A DNA stretch of 21,528 nucleotides, taken from a virus. A model generated the notes under the pieces. That model worked only from the letters and a program-made list of their open reading frames with translations. It was not told the origin of the DNA and made no database searches. Location of the stretch: the IMG/VR virus record IMGVR_UViG_3300033182_000235, positions 1-21,528 of that record. The stretch is one strand, 5' to 3'. How positions within the stretch are numbered: the first letter of the stretch is position 1; the number at the start of each line of letters is the position of its first letter. Of this stretch, positions 6,846-13,046 are shown in pieces. Position numbers and translations under genes: made by a program.

Positions 6846-7304
6846 TCAACCTTTTAAACGATTTTCTTTCCAAGGAAGCATTTGTAAGTTTTCTACTCTA
6901 CAACATTGTTCAGGTGATAATCCCAAATCAAAACATTCTTTTACAGACTGTATGTGGTCGAGTTGATATCCACCATCTACACCGGCAATAGTGCGTCGGT
7001 AGTTGTTTGGATTTATAACATGATTATACTCCGCATACACCAATTCCGTCAAGTAGGAGCATCTCCCCCTATACCTCTTCCATTCAGAAATATCATATCC
7101 TCTTTTTGAGGTGAGTGTTTCCGACATTTTTCTTTTAGTTTCTTCACTTCTAGGTCCGGTTTTTAGACCTTTATTCCAAGGAGGTTTACCAGAAACTCCA
7201 TATCCTTTACCCTTCCGAGTTTCAGACATTCTCTTTTTAGTTTCTTCGGAATGTTTCTGAACTCCTTTAAGTCCCTTATTCCAAGGAACAACTTTTTTAG
7301 TCAT
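6846..7304 (-). CDS. HNH homing endonuclease with two NUMOD3-like repeats
   Basis: This is a 152-residue free-standing homing endonuclease, counted from the ATG at 7302-7304. A GTG at 7325 would add seven residues but lies at or before the expected start point of the TATAAATA promoter. The N-terminal half holds two copies of a DNA-binding element: PWNKGLK (7-13) followed by HSEETKKRMSETRKG, and PWNKGLK (42-48) followed by SEETKRKMSET. The C-terminal half carries the HNH core: LDHIQS (about 115-120), then VENLQMLPWKENR near the end. It cuts DNA to spread its own gene. It sits between gene 55 and gene 47, which are neighbours in related phages, bringing its own promoter and a bordering terminator. 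Confidence 0.88.
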   Translation of the reverse strand: MTKKVVPWNKGLKGVQKHSEETKKRMSETRKGKGYGVSGKPPWNKGLKTGPRSEETKRKMSETLTSKRGYDISEWKRYRGRCSYLTELVYAEYNHVINPNNYRRTIAGVDGGYQLDHIQSVKECFDLGLSPEQCCRVENLQMLPWKENRLKG

Positions 7305-7328
7305 CTGCTTTATGTTGTGTCGCACTTT

Positions 7329-7336
7329 TATTTATA
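7329..7336 (-). promoter_or_regulatory. Late promoter (TATAAATA) for the HNH gene and gp47
   Basis: TATAAATA is an exact match to the T4 late -10. It lies about 25 bases before the ATG at 7304 and three bases after the T-run of the hairpin at 7339-7366. Confidence 0.65.
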
Positions 7337-7338
7337 TG

Positions 7339-7366
7339 AAAAGGGGGGGAGAAATCCCCCCCTTTT
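7339..7366 (-). terminator. Strong terminator after gp55, near-symmetrical
   Basis: Seven G, a seven-base loop and seven C form the stem, flanked by A-run and T-run on both sides, so it could stop transcription in either direction. It follows gene 55 by about 36 bases and immediately precedes the TATAAATA of the HNH gene. Confidence 0.88.
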
Positions 7367-7396
7367 GCTTAGGGTTGCGACACACATAAGCATGAT

Positions 7397-7404
7397 TATT
7401 TATT
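7397..7404 (-). promoter_or_regulatory. Possible late promoter motif (AATAAATA) at the end of gene 55
   Basis: It matches NATAAATA but overlaps the gp55 stop and lies upstream of the terminator at 7339-7366, so a transcript from it would be stopped early. It is probably weak or fortuitous. Confidence 0.25.
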
Positions 7405-7927
7405 AACGGTTCTTGTATTGGATTTGATCTTTGATGCTATTATACTCCGAACTGTGCCCAGAAAGCAAGCTGTCGTCAACCATCATAACCTCATCAAATC
7501 CAGTTCGCTCAATGATTTTAGTTTTGATATCCAGTTGCTTCTTCTCCTTCTGAATGCGTCTCAGAAAGGCGTAGTGAATGATCTGCGTAAAGTAAGCAAA
7601 TGGATTCTTGGACTTTTCTGGATCGAAATTGTGAATGTATTGAACGCAATTTTCAATTCCGTCCGAAATCATGTCCTCACGGAACATATAGTTTACAAAG
7701 TTGGGTTTATAGGAAAGATGAGTTGCGATTTTAAGAAAACATTCACCAAGATAATTCGGAATTGGTGGTTTACCTTCCCACTGCTTTCCTCTTTCTTGTT
7801 TAGGTTGCTCAGTGAGATCTTTATTGAAAGTCTTTTTGTATGATACTTCTACCCTTGCACGGTAGTTAATCATTGCCTCTAACAACTCTTTATTATTTAC
7901 ATAGTGTTCTGTCTTCTTTTTGGGCAT
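7403..7927 (-). CDS. gp55: Late-promoter sigma factor gp55
   Basis: This 174-residue small sigma factor replaces host sigma on RNA polymerase to read late promoters; T4 gp55 is 185 residues. The conserved region-2-like segment is at about 80-130: YMFREDMISDGIENCVQYIH, then FDPEKSKNPFAYFTQIIHYA and FLRRIQKEKKQ. It has no region 4, as usual for gp55. The N-terminus is Lys-rich. In T4 the extreme C-terminus binds the sliding clamp; I do not see an obvious hydrophobic clamp motif in the last residues (NSIKDQIQYKNR). The gene stands alone between a sigma70-type promoter and a strong terminator, which fits expression ahead of the late genes that it controls. Confidence 0.93.
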   Translation of the reverse strand: MPKKKTEHYVNNKELLEAMINYRARVEVSYKKTFNKDLTEQPKQERGKQWEGKPPIPNYLGECFLKIATHLSYKPNFVNYMFREDMISDGIENCVQYIHNFDPEKSKNPFAYFTQIIHYAFLRRIQKEKKQLDIKTKIIERTGFDEVMMVDDSLLSGHSSEYNSIKDQIQYKNR

Positions 7928-7959
7928 AACATCGGACTCTTCTAATATAAGTTGTTATT

Positions 7960-7987
7960 ATTATACCATACTTTGGGGACTTGACAA
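7960..7987 (-). promoter_or_regulatory. Sigma70-type promoter for gp55
   Basis: TTGTCA (7982-7987), a 16-base spacer and a perfect TATAAT (7960-7965) lie about 33 bases before the ATG at 7927. A host-type promoter is expected for the gene that turns on late transcription. The remaining part of the gap up to 8036 shows nothing else that I recognise. Confidence 0.7.
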
Positions 7988-8036
7988 CATTGGAAAATAT
8001 GTGTAGACTACCTTTGTCCGGGTTGAAGAGTCAGCT

Positions 8037-8465
8037 CTAGCTTTCTATTGAGTTATTAAAGATATCTTCAAGTTTCTTTCGAGCATCTTCTACCGATGAT
8101 ATATATCCCATCTTTTTAGAAGGTCTAGTAGGACCAGATTCCTTGTTATTGGATGAGTGATAAACATCTATTCCATCATCCTCTTCATCATTGATATAAT
8201 TGTTGTAAATATCAATCAACCTATCATCGGTGGTTTCCGTCATGGTAATAATTCTATCAGGTTTTATAATAAAGATATTATCGGAAGACATTTCAATCCA
8301 TGACTTTACCTTTATATGCATCCCATGATGAGTATTATAAACTTTCATCGTAATTGGGTTTTGCAATAGAAGCAATGGATCACCATCATTCTCATCAATA
8401 GAGACTAGTGATAGAATCTCTTCACCAGATGTAAGTTTTATGATTGCGTAGAATTCGTCTCCCAT
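8037..8465 (-). CDS. Conserved unknown, possibly Lsm-like, coupled to uvsW
   Basis: This is a 142-residue protein of unknown function. Residues 1-78 show a small beta-barrel-like pattern: FYAIIKLTSGEEILSLV, then LLLLQNPITMKVY, then IKVKSWIEM and a last strand IFIIKPDRIITMTE. The KLxSGEE...NP arrangement recalls Sm/Lsm-like domains. Residues about 85-142 are polar, with an acidic NDEEDDG stretch and a Lys-rich helical end. The ATG overlaps the uvsW stop as TAATG, so the two are probably translated together, which hints at a nucleic-acid-related job. The fold call is by eye and unproven. Confidence 0.8.
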   Translation of the reverse strand: MGDEFYAIIKLTSGEEILSLVSIDENDGDPLLLLQNPITMKVYNTHHGMHIKVKSWIEMSSDNIFIIKPDRIITMTETTDDRLIDIYNNYINDEEDDGIDVYHSSNNKESGPTRPSKKMGYISSVEDARKKLEDIFNNSIES

Positions 8466-9928
8466 TAGTTTTTAAGCGGAATGTTTACAATATCGTAATT
8501 AAAATTCTCCTCGTTATAAACTTTAATTCTTTCGATTAGATGATTAAGGGTGTAATTTCTCCTAGACTTGTAGGAAATGTCGTCAGCAATATCATATAAA
8601 GTTGCTTTTGTCTTGTTATTGCCTTTCCTGAGGACCCTTCCAATACTTTGCAGATTTCTAATTCTGGACTTTGAAGGAGAAGCAAAAATAACATTGTGGA
8701 GATTCTTGATGTTAATTCCTGTAGAGAATGTTCCGTATGAAGCGACGATAATCGCGTTGTTTTCTCTTTCTGTAATCTCCCTCACCTTCTCTCTATCTTC
8801 TGTTGCCACTCCACCATGAACAAAGAAGACATGACGTTCATCTGCCTTAGAGTTATTTATTAAATCGTAAAGTGGTTGTCCGTGCCCTTCAACACGGGAG
8901 AATAGTATGAGCGTATTGCCTTTAAGATCAAGGGCAAGGTTACGTATAAACTTGTTGCGTCGTTCATGATTGATAATGTACTGGACTTCTTCTTCAAAAT
9001 TTTCAAACTTATGTGGTGAGTGTTTTAATAGAAGCACGTTGATATCCAATTTGGCAACGTGCCCTTTCTTCATCAGTTCTTCCGTTCTGATGATCTTATA
9101 TGATGGTCCAAACAGACCTTCCAACACCCACTTATGAGTTTGAGTTCCGTCTAGCGTGCCTGTAAAACCGAAACGATATTTACAGTCAGCAAGCTTAGAC
9201 ATTATAGATATTAAAGACTTAGACTTAAACTGGTGTGCTTCATCTCCAACAACCACATTAAATCTTGAAAAATATTTGCGGGGAAGTTTGTAGATGGACT
9301 GCCAGGTGGTGATAATCACCTGTGAGTCAGTCTCTCTTTCTTTTCCCGCATATATTTTGTGGCAAAATGAACCTACGTCAAACCCATAACTTGAAAAATC
9401 TTTATACATCTGCTCTACAAGGGATGTCGTTGGGACAACTACGAGAATATTTTGTCCTTTCTCAACGTAATATCTCACAATCGAGTATATCATCAGGGAC
9501 TTTCCAGAAGCAGTTGGAGATATCAACAACTTTCTATTATGTTTTAGGGCGTCGTATACTCCCTCAACTTGATAATCACGGGGAGTATAAGCACAAATAG
9601 AATTCATATAGTCTTTTACACCTTCTTTTGAAATATGTTCATTTACCTCAAAAGGAAGTCCATAAAATTTATTATTCTTAAATTCATATGTGTAGTTGTG
9701 ATTTTCACAAAATTTAATAAGTTTATCTAGTAAACCACAATATATTTCACCAGTATTAACATTAAACAAATAAATGAAACCGTCCCACCATTTATTTTTA
9801 TACGCTGGTGAAAATTTTGCGTTTGGAACTTCAAACTGAAATGTATCTCTTAATTCATAATAGACGTGAGGTTCTGCCGTAACGTGTAAAAAAACCTCAT
9901 TTTTCTTTTCTATAATCAAATGACTCAT
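8465..9928 (-). CDS. uvsW: UvsW-type RNA-DNA and branched-DNA helicase
   Basis: This 487-residue superfamily 2 helicase processes R-loops, branched DNA and stalled forks in the T4 recombination pathway; T4 UvsW is about 500 residues. An N-terminal substrate-binding domain covers about 1-110. Helicase motifs are Q-like YTPRDYQ (114-120), Walker A SPTASGKS (137-144), Ia VVPTTSLVEQ, motif II DEAH (229-232), motif III FTGTLDG, motif V YGTFSTGINI and motif VI QSIGRVLRKG. All key residues are present. An AATAAATA late motif lies about 24 bases upstream, in keeping with late expression of UvsW in T4. A homing endonuclease gene separates it from uvsY. Confidence 0.95.
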   Translation of the reverse strand: MSHLIIEKKNEVFLHVTAEPHVYYELRDTFQFEVPNAKFSPAYKNKWWDGFIYLFNVNTGEIYCGLLDKLIKFCENHNYTYEFKNNKFYGLPFEVNEHISKEGVKDYMNSICAYTPRDYQVEGVYDALKHNRKLLISPTASGKSLMIYSIVRYYVEKGQNILVVVPTTSLVEQMYKDFSSYGFDVGSFCHKIYAGKERETDSQVIITTWQSIYKLPRKYFSRFNVVVGDEAHQFKSKSLISIMSKLADCKYRFGFTGTLDGTQTHKWVLEGLFGPSYKIIRTEELMKKGHVAKLDINVLLLKHSPHKFENFEEEVQYIINHERRNKFIRNLALDLKGNTLILFSRVEGHGQPLYDLINNSKADERHVFFVHGGVATEDREKVREITERENNAIIVASYGTFSTGINIKNLHNVIFASPSKSRIRNLQSIGRVLRKGNNKTKATLYDIADDISYKSRRNYTLNHLIERIKVYNEENFNYDIVNIPLKN

Positions 9929-9951
9929 ATTTTATATCATTCTGATACAAA

Positions 9952-9959
9952 TATTTATT
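9952..9959 (-). promoter_or_regulatory. Putative late promoter (AATAAATA) for uvsW
   Basis: It matches NATAAATA about 24 bases before the uvsW ATG and overlaps the stop of the GIY-YIG gene. Confidence 0.5.
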
Positions 9960-10512
9960 TTGGTAAAAAACGACCTTTATCATCTCTTTTTTTATTCAAA
10001 GTTGTATTTTGACCTTTTCTTTCCTTGTTAAGTCTAATCATATTTTCTCTCCTCCTCTGCCTATCTTCTTCACTAACATTTAATTTATATCCACTTCCTT
10101 TTTTCTCATTCATCATTTTCGCCCTATTAGAAAGAATATCTCTTTGCTCTTCACTTAAAGTTTGTTTTGTTCCCTTTGGACATCCAGTTATTTTTTCCTT
10201 TGTTTCTTTTGAGTGTTTATACCCTAAACAACCCTCTCCTCCTTTTGTTAAGTTATAGTCTGGTTTAAAATATTTAATCCAATATTTTTCTCTTTCTTTT
10301 AAGAGTTTTTTATTATCACCTTGTTCTATTTCTTCAACTATAAAAAAATCTTCTCCATACTTTCTAATTGCAGAGTGGAGATATGTATGTCTTTTTTTAT
10401 TTTGTCTTGATGCTCTTATATGATTTCTCAATCTTACTTGAATTTCATTTATTGTAAACCCAATATAAATTTTATTATTTTTTAAATTAGTTATTTTGTA
10501 AATATATGCCAT
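9955..10512 (-). CDS. GIY-YIG homing endonuclease with NUMOD3-like motif
   Basis: This is a 185-residue SegA-type free-standing homing endonuclease. The GIY-YIG domain covers about 1-90: YIYKITN (3-9), KIYIG (14-18), the likely catalytic Arg in QVRLRNH (R27), a Glu-rich helix KEREKYWIKYF with the metal-binding Glu, and YNLTKGGEG (86-94). Then comes a NUMOD3-like GYKHSKETKEKI (97-108) and a long Lys/Arg-rich tail with segments such as SEEDRQRRRENMIRLNKERK for DNA contact. The gene is visibly more A/T-rich than uvsY and uvsW on either side, a sign of separate origin. The ATG is at 10510-10512 with no strong Shine-Dalgarno sequence. It is inserted between uvsY and uvsW. Confidence 0.92.
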   Translation of the reverse strand: MAYIYKITNLKNNKIYIGFTINEIQVRLRNHIRASRQNKKRHTYLHSAIRKYGEDFFIVEEIEQGDNKKLLKEREKYWIKYFKPDYNLTKGGEGCLGYKHSKETKEKITGCPKGTKQTLSEEQRDILSNRAKMMNEKKGSGYKLNVSEEDRQRRRENMIRLNKERKGQNTTLNKKRDDKGRFLPK

Positions 10513-10534
10513 TTAAATTGACCACCCATAGTCC

Positions 10535-10542
10535 CATTTATA
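10535..10542 (-). promoter_or_regulatory. Possible late promoter variant (TATAAATG) for the GIY-YIG gene
   Basis: It matches seven of eight bases of the late motif, about 23 bases before the ATG at 10512 and just after the uvsY terminator. Confidence 0.35.
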
Positions 10543-10558
10543 TAAAAAAATACACATT

Positions 10559-10579
10559 AAAAAGAGGCATTTCTGCCTC
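10559..10579 (-). terminator. Rho-independent terminator at the end of uvsY
   Basis: The stem is GAGGCA/TGCCTC with a GAAA loop, followed by five T. The TGA stop of uvsY overlaps the first bases of the stem. Confidence 0.85.
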
Positions 10580-11009
10580 AATTATACCCGGCGGTAAATT
10601 TTAAAAATTCTATACTATTCTTAATTTGATAAGTTCTGTTAGAAATGGTCTTGATAATGTCCTCAAGAAAACGAAGCATCACATCATAATACCGAATCTT
10701 GACATCAATCTTATTCAGTTTCTCATCGGCGTCCATATGCCTCTGTAAGGCGTCTTTGTCTCTTACCTTATATGGGAATGGTTCTTCGGCATAAACCTCT
10801 GGATCTGCCTTTCCTGTGTAGTAGTTATACCTTTCAAGTTTGACTCTATTATAAGTCTCTCTTGCTCTTTCTTTTAGAAGAGTAATTGTATTATACATGG
10901 TATAATACTTGGCATGAAGTTGAGGAATTTTTAAAGACTCATCATGTAGGTTATCTGGATCAATGACAGAATCTCTCTGCCACATCTCCTGAATTTGATC
11001 AAGGTTCAT
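10578..11009 (-). CDS. uvsY: Recombination mediator UvsY
   Basis: This 143-residue protein loads the UvsX recombinase onto single-stranded DNA coated with gp32; T4 UvsY is 137 residues. It starts MNLDQIQEMWQRDSVIDPDN, the typical UvsY N-terminus, followed by LHDESLKIPQLHAKYYTMYN. A helical central part includes LLKERARETYNRVKLERYNY, and a C-terminal oligomerisation helix near 100-135 includes IRYYDVMLRFLEDIIKTISN. The ATG overlaps the TGA of the upstream tail gene as ATGA, so it is translationally coupled. Its own stop is built into a terminator stem, ending the transcript before the homing endonuclease gene. Confidence 0.94.
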   Translation of the reverse strand: MNLDQIQEMWQRDSVIDPDNLHDESLKIPQLHAKYYTMYNTITLLKERARETYNRVKLERYNYYTGKADPEVYAEEPFPYKVRDKDALQRHMDADEKLNKIDVKIRYYDVMLRFLEDIIKTISNRTYQIKNSIEFLKFTAGYN

Positions 11010-11551
11010 AAGGGTGTTCTGCCGTCGGCACCTAAGATATTATACACAGTATACTTGAAAGTGACATCTGCTGTAAAGTAGTTGATGTCAGAATCTGTTG
11101 CCTCAAAATCTAGGGAAGTCAAGTATATTGGAAACAAGTCTTTAAATTTTACAACAGCAACGTCTCTAAAATTACTGTTTAAGATGTGTAAACTTCCATC
11201 ACTAAACTGTTTTTTTAAATCTTGTACTTCACTGGTGGTCACCAAATCTTTAAAATCTTGCGTAGTTTCTGAATATCCAAGACCGGTCAACCAATTATGA
11301 ATTGCCATATAGTTACTAAGATTTTCATCAACCAAAAATCTCAGTGAAAAATCACCATAAGTGAGTTTATCGCCAGGAACATCAAGGTCCTTTAAGTATG
11401 ATGGTTGTACGGCAGTTCCTAAACTAATCTCAGGTATTCTTGCAGAGTTGCAGAAAAAAGAAACCTTCGGTTCTTTTGTCAATCTAAAATTAAAACCAAC
11501 AGGTGATAAAAAGTTTCTATTTCCTATTTGCTTATCAAATGCACCAGCCAT
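11006..11551 (-). CDS. Tail-tube-fold structural protein at the gp3 position
   Basis: This 181-residue virion protein resembles the gp19 tail tube at 17012-17605. The central IPEISLG...PGDKLTYGDFSLRF...NWLTGL and the C-terminal FKDLFPIYLTSLDFEATDSD line up with gp19 segments LPASTVA...AGDRTFETWTITV...KWMNTI and FYDVFPTNISTIDLSYETTD. In T4-like cyanophages this locus, right after gene 23, is often labelled gp3 (tail completion) or tail tube monomer. The fold likeness to gp19 is what the sequence shows; a tail tip, cap or baseplate-tube role is inference. No Shine-Dalgarno sequence precedes the ATG; a CTAAATA motif lies 14 bases upstream, next to the gene 23 terminator. It overlaps uvsY by four bases. 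Confidence 0.8.
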   Translation of the reverse strand: MAGAFDKQIGNRNFLSPVGFNFRLTKEPKVSFFCNSARIPEISLGTAVQPSYLKDLDVPGDKLTYGDFSLRFLVDENLSNYMAIHNWLTGLGYSETTQDFKDLVTTSEVQDLKKQFSDGSLHILNSNFRDVAVVKFKDLFPIYLTSLDFEATDSDINYFTADVTFKYTVYNILGADGRTPL

Positions 11552-11564
11552 TTGTTTTTATTTG

Positions 11565-11571
11565 TATTTAG
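11565..11571 (-). promoter_or_regulatory. Possible late promoter variant (CTAAATA)
   Basis: CTAAATA lies between the gene 23 terminator and the ATG at 11551. It differs from ATAAATA by one base and leaves a very short leader. The same heptamer recurs upstream of genes 18 and 20. Confidence 0.3.
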
Positions 11572-11573
11572 AT

Positions 11574-11600
11574 AAAAAAAGAGGGTTCCGAAGAACCCTC
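11574..11600 (-). terminator. Rho-independent terminator after gene 23
   Basis: The minus strand reads GAGGGTTC, loop TTCG, GAACCCTC, then seven T. The eight-pair stem with a TTCG tetraloop sits 22 bases after the major capsid gene, as expected for a very highly expressed gene. Confidence 0.94.
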
Positions 11601-11622
11601 TGAGAAACCTTGTGAAAATGGA

Positions 11623-12999
11623 TCACATGAGGTTGAGAACCTTGACTCTTCTGTAGTAGCGGTTGACTCCAGTTTGAACACCGTTATCGGCAACAGCGCC
11701 AGAAGCGGCACCAGCGTTTGCGAATGGGTTAGCAACGATACCGTAGCGAGTCTTAAAGCCGATCTTAGGCTGGAAGGTGTTCTCGCCAACGGCACGTACC
11801 ATCTGCAGAGGAACGTATGGGCAATAGAACAGACCTGCGTCATAAGGTGAAGTACCCTTATAACCAACAACGTAGTACTGTGAACCAGAACCAACGTTTG
11901 CCGAATAAGGATCGATGTAGACGCGATACTTACCTTGCAGAACACCAGCGAAGGTGTTACCAGTGTCATCAACGTTCAGGTTAGCGTTGAGTGCAGGGGT
12001 GTAATCGAGAACGCCTGCCATGGTCAGTGCAGAAGCAACGTCTGCAGAGCACATGATGACGTTGCCCTTTCCTCTACGAGTTCTTTGTGCGATAGCGTTG
12101 GCATCGCGCTCGATTTGGAAGATCAGACCCTTGAACTTCTCAACAGACCAACGACCGTTGGAGTCAACGTCGAGGTCGAAAGTACCAGCGTTAGCAACGT
12201 TGTCCTGAGCACCAGTCTCAGCAGACTTGTAAATGGTACGGATAACTTCACGGTTGATTTCAGCGAGGATCTCAGTTGACAGAATGTTTGCCAACTCAGC
12301 TTCTGCATTCAGACCGTGAATTGCCTTGAGGTCCTGAGCGAGTTCTAAGGAGTACTCAGCCTTCAGTGCTCTTGACTGTGCAGTAACGGTGACCTTCTCA
12401 ATCGAGAATGCCATCTCGTTGAACTGGTTGTCGCCATCGTTACCAAGACGCTCAGCGTCTCCAGTCTGCATACCGCCACCAGTGGTGTAGTTGGACTGTG
12501 CGTCGTTGAGGAGAGCAGGATTAGATCCGGTAGAAGCAGCGGTAGTACCAATACCCAGAACATCACCCATTCCGGTTGCCTGAGCACCAGAGAAGTTGGT
12601 GTTTGCTTCGTCGAACAGTGCCTCAGCACCAGACTGGCTGGTATAACGGGAGCGCATTGCGAAGATGAGTCCAGTAGGACCGTTCATTGGTTGAACGCCT
12701 GCGAGGTCATAAGCGACCAGGTTAGGCATGGAGCGTCTGATCAGGGAGATCAGAACAGGGTCGAAACCTGCGGTGGTCTGACCTGAACCACTACCGAAAC
12801 CACCAGAGCTATTAACACTGTTGGAATATGAAGGTGCTTCGGACAGGAACTCACGCTCTTCGCGGAGTGCTTTTTCTTGGTTCTCCAGGAGAACTGCGGT
12901 AACCATTCTCTTGTGAGCATCGTTGATGCCACCGAGTCCCTCATGGTTGAGGATAGGTGCCCACTTCTCCTGCAGAGCTTCAGCATTGAAACCTTGCAT
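11623..12999 (-). CDS. gp23: Major capsid protein gp23
   Basis: This 458-residue HK97-fold protein forms the hexamers of the head; T4 gp23 is 521 residues and cyanophage copies are shorter. The N-terminal region (about 1-54, including LQEKWAPILNHE) is the delta-domain. FLSE-APSYS at 51-59 fits the gp21 cleavage rule (Leu-x-Glu before a small residue), so removal of the first 54 residues is likely. Conserved parts include PNLVAYDLAGVQPMNGPTGL (about 94-113), the E-loop and spine region, and the C-terminal YGIVANPFAN. AAGAGG about 12 bases before the ATG is one of the better ribosome-binding sites in the window. No exact late motif precedes it; TTATAAGT at 13030-13040 is the nearest candidate. 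Confidence 0.97.
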   Translation of the reverse strand: MQGFNAEALQEKWAPILNHEGLGGINDAHKRMVTAVLLENQEKALREEREFLSEAPSYSNSVNSSGGFGSGSGQTTAGFDPVLISLIRRSMPNLVAYDLAGVQPMNGPTGLIFAMRSRYTSQSGAEALFDEANTNFSGAQATGMGDVLGIGTTAASTGSNPALLNDAQSNYTTGGGMQTGDAERLGNDGDNQFNEMAFSIEKVTVTAQSRALKAEYSLELAQDLKAIHGLNAEAELANILSTEILAEINREVIRTIYKSAETGAQDNVANAGTFDLDVDSNGRWSVEKFKGLIFQIERDANAIAQRTRRGKGNVIMCSADVASALTMAGVLDYTPALNANLNVDDTGNTFAGVLQGKYRVYIDPYSANVGSGSQYYVVGYKGTSPYDAGLFYCPYVPLQMVRAVGENTFQPKIGFKTRYGIVANPFANAGAASGAVADNGVQTGVNRYYRRVKVLNLM

Positions 13000-13046
13000 T
13001 TGAATTTTACCTCTTAAAAGTTTTAGTTTGACTTATAATCTAAAAA

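Noticed and set aside
7928-8036. Longest gene-free gap, searched for a tRNA or small RNA
   Set aside because: It holds a sigma70-type promoter, but I see no cloverleaf, no strong hairpin and no second signal.
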